Of a DNA stretch of 24,287 nucleotides, positions 14,839 to 22,623 are shown piece after piece. The notes beneath the pieces were generated by a model. That model saw only the letters and a list, made by a program, of their open reading frames with translations. It made no database searches and was not told where the DNA came from. The position numbers and the translations under genes are program-made. This DNA comes from an uncultured Eubacterium sp. Its GTDB lineage: Bacteria; Bacillota; Clostridia; Lachnospirales; Lachnospiraceae. The stretch lies in contig URAI01000027.1 of the NCBI GenBank assembly GCA_900545725.1, positions 1-24,287 on the forward strand, written 5' to 3'. Positions within the stretch are counted from its first letter, which is position 1. Every line of letters starts with the position of its first letter.

Positions 14839-14875
14839 AATAACGTAATACGTTATTATAATAAAGTATATACTT
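14839..14875. promoter_or_regulatory. Palindromic operator-like sites between divergent kinase and HIT genes
   Basis: AATAACGT (14839-14846) and ACGTTATT (14850-14857) form a perfect inverted repeat with a 3-bp centre. A second perfect palindrome, AAGTATATACTT, follows at 14864-14875. They lie just upstream of the kinase start, where a dimeric regulator could control one or both divergent genes. No regulator gene is adjacent. Confidence 0.4.
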
Positions 14876-14892
14876 ATTGTATTTTGCTGTAA

Positions 14893-14921
14893 ATGATATT
14901 ATTTCGACAAAATATTATAAT
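14893..14921 (+). promoter_or_regulatory. Possible promoter of the HIT gene
   Basis: A perfect TATAAT (14916-14921) lies 17 bp after a weak -35 (ATGATA, 14893-14898) and about 32 bp before the HIT start. It sits inside an inverted repeat with arms AATGATAT and ATATCATT. Confidence 0.4.
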
Positions 14922-14953
14922 AAATATCATTTTAAAGAAATGGAGTAAGAAGA

Positions 14954-15370
14954 ATGAAAAAAGATGATTGTATTTTTTGTAAACTTGCAAATGGAGATAT
15001 TCCTACTAACACTTTGTACGAAGATGATTGTGTAAGAGTTATCTTTGATGCAGAACCGGCAGCAGAAGGTCATGTGCTGATTCTTCCCAAAGAACATTTT
15101 GACAATATATATGAATTGGACGATGATACAGCAGGACATGTTTTTAAAGTAGCAAAAAAGATTGCTACGGCGATGAATAAGACACTTGATATGGATGGTC
15201 TTAATGTGGTACAGAACAATGGTGAGGCAGCGGGACAGACAGTATTCCATTTTCATATGCATATTATACCAAGACATAACGATGATACAGTAAATGTCGG
15301 CTGGGAAAAGCATAAGGTAAGCAGTGAAAGAATTAAAGATATTACGGATGAGGTCAGAAAGTACCTTTAA
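14954..15370 (+). CDS. HIT-family nucleotide hydrolase (Hint-like)
   Basis: This 138-residue protein is the normal length for the Hint branch. It carries the histidine triad His99-Phe-His101-Met-His103 in VFHFHMHIIPRH, and an N-terminal pair Cys6/Cys9 (CIFCK) that in related proteins belongs to a zinc site. Hint proteins hydrolyse nucleoside phosphoramidates and similar adenylated compounds in the cytosol, with the middle histidine of the triad as nucleophile. A GGAG ribosome binding site lies about 8 nt before the ATG. The gene appears monocistronic, separated by 245 bp from the aconitase-family gene. Confidence 0.92.
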   Translation: MKKDDCIFCKLANGDIPTNTLYEDDCVRVIFDAEPAAEGHVLILPKEHFDNIYELDDDTAGHVFKVAKKIATAMNKTLDMDGLNVVQNNGEAAGQTVFHFHMHIIPRHNDDTVNVGWEKHKVSSERIKDITDEVRKYL

Positions 15371-15458
15371 TAATTAGCGGATATGATATAATTATTTAAA
15401 ATAATACTGAAGTTTTGTGTTGAATATTTTTGCAAATTTATGTATTATTTATACATTA

Positions 15459-15593
15459 TGTAATGCGGATTCCGAATGGAAACGGATATTTTCATTACAA
15501 TATTAATTAAGGGGATATACAAGGTATATAGCCAATGTGTAATATGAATGTGTCTGGACATTACATTTATACGAATTTAAGTATATGATGTCT
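15459..15593 (+). promoter_or_regulatory. Structured 5' leader of the aconitase-family gene
   Basis: The gap before the aconitase-family gene holds several hairpins in the sense direction: TGTAATG (15459-15465) with CATTACA (15493-15499) enclosing a small TCCG/CGGA stem; ATATAC/GTATAT (15515-15529); a long imperfect hairpin 15537-15572 (GTGTAATATGAATGTGTC opposite GACATTACATTTATAC); and TATAC/GTATA (15569-15585). None is followed by a T-run. A promoter-like TTGCAA and TACATT (16-bp spacer, about 15431-15458) lies just upstream. It could be an RNA regulator or protein operator; I do not recognise a class. Confidence 0.35.
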
Positions 15594-15615
15594 AAGGGCA
15601 GGAAAGAGGTAAGGA

Positions 15616-17913
15616 ATGATTAAGTTAAGTGAAGGCGGAGCATATCTTTTAAATGGTGTTGATGTTATTGAAGATAATGCACAGTCAGCAGGAGAGCTTC
15701 AGGCAAGGTTGGGCGGTAATGTACCTTCAAAGGAAGAAGCAGCCAGGAATACTATGGCATATAATATTTTAAAGAGCCATAACACATCTGATAATATGGA
15801 TAAGCTTAAGATAAAGTTCGATAAGATGACATCGCACGATATTACATTTGTCGGTATTATTCAGACTGCAAGAGCATCAGGACTGGAGAAATTCCCAATT
15901 CCATATGTACTTACTAACTGTCATAACAGTCTTTGTGCTGTAGGTGGAACAATTAACGAAGATGACCATATGTTCGGCCTTACGTGTGCAAAGAAGTATG
16001 GTGGAATATATGTACCACCTCATCAGGCTGTAATTCACCAGTTTGCAAGAGAAATGCTTGCAGAGGGTGGTAAGATGATTCTTGGCTCCGATAGTCATAC
16101 ACGTTACGGGGCATTAGGAACAATGGCTATGGGTGAGGGTGGCCCTGAACTCGTAAAGCAGCTTCTGAATAAGACTTATGATATTAATATGCCGGGAGTT
16201 GTGGCTATTTATATGACAGGTGCTCCTGCTAAGGGGGTAGGTCCTCAGGATGTTGCCCTTGCTATTATCGGTGCCGTATTTGGCAACGGTTATGTTAAGA
16301 ATAAGGTAATGGAATTTGTTGGGCCTGGTATAAGTAATTTAAGTGCTGATTTCAGAATTGGCATAGATGTTATGACAACTGAGACAACATGTCTTTCATC
16401 AATCTGGAGAACAGATGATAAGATTAAAGAATTTTATGATATACATGGAAGAAGTGAAAGCTATAAGGAAATTAATCCGGGAGCTGTTACATACTATGAT
16501 GGTGTTGTATATGTAGAACTTGATAAGGTTAAGCCGATGATAGCAATGCCATTCCATCCAAGTAATACTTATACGATTGAAGAACTTAATGCTAATCTTG
16601 AAGATATATTACACGATTGTGAGAAAAAGGCACTTGTAAGTCTTGATGGTCAGGTTGACTTTAAACTTGTTGATAAGATAAGAGATGGTAAGTTATATGT
16701 AGATCAGGGAATTATTGCCGGATGTGCCGGTGGCGGATTTGAAAACATCTGTGCAGCAGCAGATATTTTAAGAGGACATTCAATTGGAGCTGATGAATTT
16801 ACATTAAGCGTATATCCGGCAAGTACACCAATATATATGGAACTTGCAAAAAATGGAAGACTTGCAGATCTTATGCAGACAGGTGCTATTGTTAAGACGG
16901 CATTTTGTGGTCCTTGCTTTGGCGCAGGTGATACACCGGCTAATAATGCATTTTCAATCAGACATTCTACAAGAAACTTCCCTAACAGAGAGGGATCTAA
17001 GTTACAGAATGGTCAGATTGCATCAGTTGCACTTATGGATGCAAGGTCTATTGCGGCTACAGCAGCTAATAAGGGCTTCCTTACAGCAGCGACAGATGTT
17101 GATGTAGAATTTACAGGTCCGGCATATCATTTTGATAAGACCATATATGCAAACAGGGTATTTGACAGTAAGGGTGTTGCAGATCCTAATCAGGAGATAC
17201 AGTTTGGACCAAATATCAAGGATTGGCCTGAGATGGTTGCGCTTCCTGAGAATCTTATTATTAAGGTTGTATCGGAGATACACGATCCTGTAACAACAAC
17301 AGATGAATTAATTCCATCAGGTGAGACATCTTCATACAGATCTAATCCATTAGGTCTTGCAGAATTTGCATTATCAAGAAAAGATCCTGCTTATGTTGGA
17401 AGAGCTAAGGAAGTACAAAAGGCTGAAAAGGCAAGAGAAGCAGGGCAGTGTATGGGAGAAGCATTCCCGGAACTTCGTCCTATAATGCATAAGATTAAAG
17501 AAACATATGATGTTCATAAGGAAAATGTAGGCGTAGGAAGTACAATATTTGCAGTAAAACCAGGTGATGGTTCTGCAAGAGAGCAGGCGGCATCATGTCA
17601 GAAGGTGCTTGGCGGATGGGCTAATATTGCCAATGAATATGCTACAAAAAGATATCGTTCTAATCTTATCAACTGGGGTATGCTGCCATTTATTATAGAC
17701 AAGGGTGAGCTTCCATTTGAGAATGGTGATTATATCTTTATACCTAAGATAGCAGATGCTGTTAAGAATAAGCAGAATACAATGAAAGCGTTTGTAGTTA
17801 ATAAGGATATGAAAGAATTTGAACTTAAGATGGATGATCTTACAGATGATGAAAGAAAGATAATTCTTGATGGATGCCTTATTAATTATTATAGAAATTC
17901 AAAAAATGATTAA
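15616..17913 (+). CDS. Aconitase-family hydratase ([4Fe-4S], YbhJ-like)
   Basis: This 765-residue protein has the full aconitase architecture: three N-terminal alpha/beta domains and a C-terminal swivel domain. Visible motifs are GSDSHT (157-162), the three Fe-S cysteines Cys370, Cys431 and Cys434 (in AGCAGGG and FCGPCFG), TCLSSIW, the substrate-binding-type RNFPNREGS, and in the swivel domain SAREQAA (from 653) and YRSNLINWGMLPF. Cysteine spacing matches the family, so it should bind a [4Fe-4S] cluster and catalyse a dehydration-rehydration. Some motifs differ from canonical aconitase (SAREQ in place of SREH; CAGGG in place of GSCTN), which points to the YbhJ-like hydratase branch, whose substrate is not established. 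Citrate/isocitrate remains possible. No other TCA-cycle gene is nearby. Start is set by AGAGGTAAGGA. Its codon use is more regular than its neighbours', suggesting high expression. Confidence 0.85.
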   Translation: MIKLSEGGAYLLNGVDVIEDNAQSAGELQARLGGNVPSKEEAARNTMAYNILKSHNTSDNMDKLKIKFDKMTSHDITFVGIIQTARASGLEKFPIPYVLTNCHNSLCAVGGTINEDDHMFGLTCAKKYGGIYVPPHQAVIHQFAREMLAEGGKMILGSDSHTRYGALGTMAMGEGGPELVKQLLNKTYDINMPGVVAIYMTGAPAKGVGPQDVALAIIGAVFGNGYVKNKVMEFVGPGISNLSADFRIGIDVMTTETTCLSSIWRTDDKIKEFYDIHGRSESYKEINPGAVTYYDGVVYVELDKVKPMIAMPFHPSNTYTIEELNANLEDILHDCEKKALVSLDGQVDFKLVDKIRDGKLYVDQGIIAGCAGGGFENICAAADILRGHSIGADEFTLSVYPASTPIYMELAKNGRLADLMQTGAIVKTAFCGPCFGAGDTPANNAFSIRHSTRNFPNREGSKLQNGQIASVALMDARSIAATAANKGFLTAATDVDVEFTGPAYHFDKTIYANRVFDSKGVADPNQEIQFGPNIKDWPEMVALPENLIIKVVSEIHDPVTTTDELIPSGETSSYRSNPLGLAEFALSRKDPAYVGRAKEVQKAEKAREAGQCMGEAFPELRPIMHKIKETYDVHKENVGVGSTIFAVKPGDGSAREQAASCQKVLGGWANIANEYATKRYRSNLINWGMLPFIIDKGELPFENGDYIFIPKIADAVKNKQNTMKAFVVNKDMKEFELKMDDLTDDERKIILDGCLINYYRNSKND

Positions 17914-17948
17914 TACAAAGAGTTACATATAACAGGGAGTTGATGCAT

Positions 17949-19046
17949 ATGGCAGCACAGAATGTACTTGCAGGAGATGAAAAGGTTCTTGAGCAGATTA
18001 TCTTAGAGATAAGAGAACAGAATTTAAGAATAGATAATTATAATAAGCTTGCGGCACAGATTAAGGAGCTTGGCAGGGATATTGATGAAGAAAAGAGGAA
18101 TCTTCAGAATACAATAGAGTCTCAGATAAAACAAAGCAGTGCTGCTGTATGTGCCGGCTTTGAAAAATCAATTGATGAAGAAAGAGCAAGGCTTAAGGAT
18201 ATACAGTCAGACAGGGAACGTGCTAAGGATGCAGGTGTAAAAGAAAGAATATCAAGTGAGACAGCACATTTAAGACATGAAAATGAAAAGCTTAAGAACA
18301 GGATAAAAGAATCCTTTAAAACAGATGGAGTTCCGGCATATTGTAATAATTCTGTTTTTATGCTGTTGTTTAGGACGACAGGTGTTTGGCAGTATTTTTT
18401 ATATATTGTGCTGCTTGGTGTGTTTTATGCTGTTATACCGTATCTTCTTTTTAAGCTGCTTGATTTCGGACAGATAAACATAATTATATATTATTTTGTA
18501 TGTATTTTTATCCAGTCATTCGTTGGTAAGGTGATGTATAAAAAGACGGTTATTGAGCATTTTAATACCCTTGATGCGGCTGCGAAGATGCAGTTTGATA
18601 TTAAGGATAATAACCGTAAGATAAGGCGAATCTCCAAAAGAATCAGAAAAGATAAGAATGAAGAGATGTATGGACTTGAGGAGTTTGACAGTCAGATTAA
18701 AGAAGTCCGCAATGATATAAAGGATATAGAAGAAAGAAAAAAAGCTGTCATTGAGGAATTTGAAAAGACGGTTAAGCCTAATATAATAGCGGAGCTTGAA
18801 GCTGTTGATAAGGATAAGAGAGATGATATGGAGAAAAAACTTTCTGCCCTGAATGAACAATATATTAAGCTGGATGAGCAGATTAAGTTAAAGAGAATGT
18901 ACATATCATCTAATTATGAAGCTTATCTTGGCAAGGAGGTATTTGATTTAGATAAGCTTCTTAAGCTGATGCAGATTATGAAGAGTGGACAGGCAGATAC
19001 GATTGCGAAGGCTCTTGCTGTGTATGAGAATAAAAGTCAGAATTAA
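17949..19046 (+). CDS. Coiled-coil membrane protein of unknown function
   Basis: I do not recognise a family for this ~365-residue protein. Residues ~1-125 are charged and predicted to form a coiled coil. Two hydrophobic segments follow (about 138-160, VWQYFLYIVLLGVFYAVIPYL, and 167-190, INIIIYYFVCIFIQSF), and then a second long charged coiled coil to the C-terminus. Both coils would be cytosolic if the two segments form a hairpin. I prefer the ATG at 17949 because GGGAG (17935-17939) is 9 nt away; an ATG at 17943 is too close. It starts 35 bp after the aconitase-family gene with no terminator, so the two may be cotranscribed. Its last 71 bp overlap the converging yyaC-like gene. Confidence 0.65.
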   Translation: MAAQNVLAGDEKVLEQIILEIREQNLRIDNYNKLAAQIKELGRDIDEEKRNLQNTIESQIKQSSAAVCAGFEKSIDEERARLKDIQSDRERAKDAGVKERISSETAHLRHENEKLKNRIKESFKTDGVPAYCNNSVFMLLFRTTGVWQYFLYIVLLGVFYAVIPYLLFKLLDFGQINIIIYYFVCIFIQSFVGKVMYKKTVIEHFNTLDAAAKMQFDIKDNNRKIRRISKRIRKDKNEEMYGLEEFDSQIKEVRNDIKDIEERKKAVIEEFEKTVKPNIIAELEAVDKDKRDDMEKKLSALNEQYIKLDEQIKLKRMYISSNYEAYLGKEVFDLDKLLKLMQIMKSGQADTIAKALAVYENKSQN

Positions 19047-19569
19047 ATAATTGAATAAATGCATCAGCTATTATGTCAGCAAGTGTCATAATAGTTGCAA
19101 GATGAGTTGTCTGAAGAAGGATATTATCCATTATCCCGGCAGAATTTACTATGCCGGTAATATGAATATCTCCAACTTCAGGCAGCTTTTTTTTGACTCC
19201 GAGTCCCGGCTTTAAAGGTCCTGTTGCCAGTGTTATATAACCTATATGATTCTCTTTTCCAAGGGATGCATCTATTGCTATTATAAAAGGATTATTATAT
19301 GCAGAATATACCTTTTTAAGAGTGATATTAAGATTGGCTGCATGAACAGGATGATTAAGAGTTCCTATTACGGATATGTTATTAAGTCCGGCTTTTTTTA
19401 GCTTATATCCCGTAAGGGGACCAAGACTGTCGCCGGTGGAACGGTCGCTGCCAATGCACATGACAACAATGGGTTGTCCGGGTGATATAAGAGAATTAAT
19501 CATATTTTCTAATTGTAAATATAAGGACTGTGCAACAGAACTGTTCTTAGAATTAAAGTAATATAACAT
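18976..19569 (-). CDS. yyaC: YyaC-like spore protease-related protein
   Basis: This 197-residue protein fits the YyaC family, related to the germination protease GPR and found in endospore formers. Conserved features are VVMCIGSDRSTGDSLGPL near residues 36-53, IIAIDASLGK with the conserved Asp, and the Gly/Pro-rich TGPLKPGLGVKKKLPEVGD. The family's reaction is not well established; a sporulation-linked peptidase activity is assumed. I chose the ATG at 19569 because AAAGGA lies 9 nt upstream; two in-frame ATGs further out lack such a site. Its 3' end overlaps the coiled-coil membrane gene on the other strand by 71 bp. It is divergent from the LysM gene. Its presence is the main hint in the window that the organism forms spores. 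Confidence 0.85.
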   Translation of the reverse strand: MLYYFNSKNSSVAQSLYLQLENMINSLISPGQPIVVMCIGSDRSTGDSLGPLTGYKLKKAGLNNISVIGTLNHPVHAANLNITLKKVYSAYNNPFIIAIDASLGKENHIGYITLATGPLKPGLGVKKKLPEVGDIHITGIVNSAGIMDNILLQTTHLATIMTLADIIADAFIQLFNSDFYSHTQQEPSQSYLPVHSS

Positions 19570-19609
19570 GGGTTGTATTCCTTTCATACACAATTATTTA
19601 CGGCATCTG

Positions 19610-19706
19610 TATATATATTTATTCACGATATATATATTTATGCATTGTGAATTATTTTTTTATGTGACAAAAAGTGATAACATTTTTGAACTGTCAGTGA
19701 TAATAT
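19610..19706. promoter_or_regulatory. Repeats in the divergent yyaC-LysM gene intergenic region
   Basis: A 13-bp direct repeat (TATATATATTTAT at 19610 and 19629) lies on the yyaC side, and an 11-bp repeat (AGTGATAACAT at 19673, AGTGATAATAT at 19696) on the LysM side. The second AGTGATAATAT contains a TG-extended -10-like TAATAT. These could be regulator or sigma-factor sites, but the AT content makes chance repeats likely. Confidence 0.25.
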
Positions 19707-19749
19707 GCTTGTAAAAGGTTGTCATAAACGCCAAGAATGGAGGGGAATT

Positions 19750-21075
19750 ATGATAGAAATTATTTGTGATAGCGATAATGACAACAAAAGCAAAGATGGC
19801 AGTAAAAAGAACACTGTTATAAGAACACCGAAGAATATAAAGCAGATTGGTGATGTAAGTTCAGATAAAAAAATATTTATAGAGGATTATGCATTTTCTT
19901 ACATTAATTCTCTTGCATATGGATTGGATGGTCAGGAGCAATCGGGAGTACTACTGGGTGAATATCACAAAACTTCATCAGAAAAATGTCTTTTTATTAA
20001 AGGTGTTGTAAAGAAAAAGAGTACACAAACGCATGATGACAGGCCTGGCTTTAATGAAAGTGTGTGGAGCAGTATTTATTCAGATATAGAAAAATATTTT
20101 CCGAATCTTGAAGTTGTGGGATGGTTTGTTGCTATTCCCGGAATAACTCCTGAGTGGATGGAATATTTAAAAAAGCTTCATAAAGACAACTTTACAGGGG
20201 GATTAAAGACCCTTTATATCGTTGATATCCGTGAAAAAACAGAGAATTTTTATTTGTATGAGAATGGCAGATTGAAAAAACAAAGTGGTTATGTATGCTA
20301 TTATGAAAGAAATTATGAGATGCAGGAATATATGCTTCAAAAAAGAGGCAGACATTCGGTTGAAAGTTCAGAAAAAGATAAGGTGATGCAGTCAATTCGT
20401 GAGATTATAAATAATAAAGAGCAGATACAGCATCAGAAGAAAAATATGATGTTTGTATATGGAGCAGGTTCGGTTCTTGCTGTAATTGTTCTTGTTCTTG
20501 GAATTAATCTTATGAATAGTTATACCAAAATGCAGAGTTTTGATAATTCACTGACAACAATAGTAAAGCAGATTGCTGATATCAATAGTAATGAAGATGA
20601 TGATAATGCAAAGGATACAGCTTCAAGTGGGATTGTTCCTGTTAATAAATTAACAGGTGATGTATATCCTACAGAAGAGGATACACAGGCTGAAACAGAC
20701 ACGGCAGGAAAGAATGTGGCAGAGATGTCACAGGATGAAACACAGCAACAGAACATGTCTCAGGAAAAAACATCTGTAATAGAAACGGAAAATGTACAGG
20801 CTGAATTGCAAAATGAACAGAATGATAAAGTGGCGTCAGTTAATATGGAGCAGACACAGGCAGAGAAAAAAGAACAGAGCGTATCATCAGAAACCGGCGG
20901 TAATCAGAGCGTACAGTCCGCTGGTGTGACTTACATTGTAAAAAAGGGCGATACAATAATGAGTATATGCCAGAATTATTACGGAACTGTTAAGAAATAT
21001 CCGGAAGTGGCAGCAGCAAACAATCTTGATGATGTAAATAAATTATATATAGGTCAGGAAATAAAACTTCCTTGA
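19750..21075 (+). CDS. Membrane LysM protein with degenerate JAB/MPN-like domain
   Basis: This 441-residue protein has an N-terminal cytosolic domain (~45-215) resembling the JAB/MPN metalloprotease fold, with GVLLGEY and LEVVGWFVAIPG where active members have GWYHSHPG. The zinc-binding histidines are missing, so it is unlikely to be a protease. One membrane helix follows (234-256), then a ~130-residue extracellular linker rich in Gln, Glu and Ser, and a C-terminal LysM domain (395-440, YIVKKGDTIMSICQNYYG) that binds peptidoglycan. The topology links a cytosolic binding module to the cell wall. I chose the ATG at 19750 because GGAGGGG precedes it. A role in envelope or spore assembly is inferred from the neighbouring yyaC. 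Confidence 0.75.
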   Translation: MIEIICDSDNDNKSKDGSKKNTVIRTPKNIKQIGDVSSDKKIFIEDYAFSYINSLAYGLDGQEQSGVLLGEYHKTSSEKCLFIKGVVKKKSTQTHDDRPGFNESVWSSIYSDIEKYFPNLEVVGWFVAIPGITPEWMEYLKKLHKDNFTGGLKTLYIVDIREKTENFYLYENGRLKKQSGYVCYYERNYEMQEYMLQKRGRHSVESSEKDKVMQSIREIINNKEQIQHQKKNMMFVYGAGSVLAVIVLVLGINLMNSYTKMQSFDNSLTTIVKQIADINSNEDDDNAKDTASSGIVPVNKLTGDVYPTEEDTQAETDTAGKNVAEMSQDETQQQNMSQEKTSVIETENVQAELQNEQNDKVASVNMEQTQAEKKEQSVSSETGGNQSVQSAGVTYIVKKGDTIMSICQNYYGTVKKYPEVAAANNLDDVNKLYIGQEIKLP

Positions 21076-21099
21076 ATATTTTAAGTAATATTGTATAAT
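21072..21099 (+). promoter_or_regulatory. Promoter of the DUF5711 gene
   Basis: TTGAAT (21072-21077) and a perfect TATAAT (21094-21099) are 16 bp apart. The -35 overlaps the stop codon of the LysM gene, and the -10 lies 40 bp before the DUF5711 start. Confidence 0.55.
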
Positions 21100-21139
21100 A
21101 GTATCAGCGTCGTCTAAAATAATGAAAAGAGGAAAATTA

Positions 21140-22396
21140 ATGGCTGATATTATATCAGGGAAGTCCAGATTTGAAGGTAGCGATAAAATAAATAAAGATA
21201 ATAAGATTATAAGACTTTCCGGTGATGATACATATAGCGGTGAGGTTAATAAGCAGGCTGCACAAAAGATAAAAAAACATCGCAGGAATATTGTTATTGG
21301 CGTGTTAATTGCGCTGGTTCTTGCAGCTATTGCAGGTGTTATATTATATAAATATCTTGATGGAAGAACTTATTCATCATATACAATATCAACTTCTTAT
21401 AACAGAGATGATACCGAAACAGCGCAATATAAAGAATATGGTTCGGGATATGTAAGGTATAGTAATGATGGAATCACATATATTGACAGAAAAAATAATT
21501 CTATCTGGAATGAAACATATTCAATGCAAAAGCCACAGGTGAAAGAATGCGGGGACTGCATTGCAGTTGGTGATATTAATGGAAGCAGTATATACATTTT
21601 TGATAAAAATGGACTTAAGGGTACAGTTGATACATCTCTTGCAATATCACAGATAGAAGTCGGTTCACAAGGCGTGGTTGTCGCTGTACTTGAAGATAAT
21701 ACAGCTAATTATATTAATATGTATAATACAGATGGAAGTAAAGTATATAGTATTAAGACAACACTTGAGGGAGATGGATATCCACTTGATATAAGTATTT
21801 CAGATGATGCTACCAAGCTTATTGCATCGTTTGTATATGTAAGTGGAGAAGAGATGAAGACTAATGTTGTATTTTATAATTTCTCTGAGGTGGGCCAGAA
21901 TGAGACTGAGAGAGTCGTTGGTGGATTTAATCATTATGATAATACCATTGTTGCAGACGTGGAATTTGCTAATGACACAACAGCAGTTGCAGTTGGGGAG
22001 AATGTTGTGAGTATATATAATATAAAGGAGTATCCGAGTCTTAGTAAGGAGATTAACATTGAAAATAGTATAGAAAATGTATTCTGGAGTTCAAAATATA
22101 TAGGGCTTATATTGGATAATTCAGAAACGGGAGATTTGTACAAGCTTGTGGTGTATGATTTATCGGGTAATAAAGTAACTGAAAAGACGTTTAGTACACA
22201 GTATGATGAGATTAAATTTGACAGTGATAGTATACTTCTGTGTAGTTCTAATGTATGGTCGGTTATGAACATGAATGGTAAGGTTCTTACAACACAGACG
22301 GTTGAGCTTCCGATTGATACTGTACTTACAACAGGAAGCCGTGGCAGTTATGTGCTCATCAATTCAAAATATATACAGAATATAAGAATGAAATAA
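21140..22396 (+). CDS. DUF5711-type membrane-anchored beta-propeller protein
   Basis: This 418-residue protein has a short polar cytosolic N-terminus, one membrane helix (about 51-73, IVIGVLIALVLAAIAGVILY) and a ~340-residue extracellular part of repeated short beta strands (for example ITYIDRKNNSIWNETY, SSIYIFDKNGLKG, ANYINMYNTDGSKVY), typical of a propeller. This fits the DUF5711 family seen in Clostridia; its function is not known and no catalytic motif is visible. I chose the ATG at 21140 because GAGG lies 7 nt upstream; the ATG at 21122 lacks a good site. It has its own promoter inside the end of the LysM gene and is followed by an inverted-repeat region. Confidence 0.75.
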   Translation: MADIISGKSRFEGSDKINKDNKIIRLSGDDTYSGEVNKQAAQKIKKHRRNIVIGVLIALVLAAIAGVILYKYLDGRTYSSYTISTSYNRDDTETAQYKEYGSGYVRYSNDGITYIDRKNNSIWNETYSMQKPQVKECGDCIAVGDINGSSIYIFDKNGLKGTVDTSLAISQIEVGSQGVVVAVLEDNTANYINMYNTDGSKVYSIKTTLEGDGYPLDISISDDATKLIASFVYVSGEEMKTNVVFYNFSEVGQNETERVVGGFNHYDNTIVADVEFANDTTAVAVGENVVSIYNIKEYPSLSKEINIENSIENVFWSSKYIGLILDNSETGDLYKLVVYDLSGNKVTEKTFSTQYDEIKFDSDSILLCSSNVWSVMNMNGKVLTTQTVELPIDTVLTTGSRGSYVLINSKYIQNIRMK

Positions 22397-22559
22397 AAAA
22401 GAGGTTGTTATAATAATAGTAGTAAGATATAGAAATAATATTATATAAAGGACATAGATTGAAAGGTCTTGCCGTGAAGACAGAAATGACTTTTTAACAT
22501 TTGAATTATAATATATTTACATATCATTTAAAGATATTATTATTGTTGCAGCCTCTTTT
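22397..22559. repeat. Long-range inverted repeat, possible structured RNA or terminator
   Basis: AAAAGAGGTTG (22397-22407) is complementary, with one G-U pair, to CAGCCTCTTTT (22549-22559). Inside it TAATAATA (22411-22418) can pair with TATTATTA (22535-22542), giving a ~20-bp interrupted stem closing a ~160-nt region. An inner hairpin GTCTT-GCCGTG-AAGAC lies at about 22467-22482. The left arm begins right after the DUF5711 stop codon. The right arm ends in CTCTTTTAATT, a weak terminator-like tail. It could be a terminator, a small RNA or a remnant of a short mobile repeat. Confidence 0.4.
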
Positions 22560-22623
22560 AATTAATATTCATCAGAATAATAATATTATTAAAATGTTGA
22601 TACATGACGGAAAAGAGGAAAAT

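Noticed and set aside
19610..19641. 13-bp direct repeat TATATATATTTAT as a specific operator
   Set aside because: It is made only of A and T in a very AT-rich region, so it carries little information; kept only as a weak note.
22397..22559. Calling the inverted-repeat region 6S RNA
   Set aside because: The overall rod shape fits loosely, but I cannot see a convincing promoter or the expected central bubble sequence.
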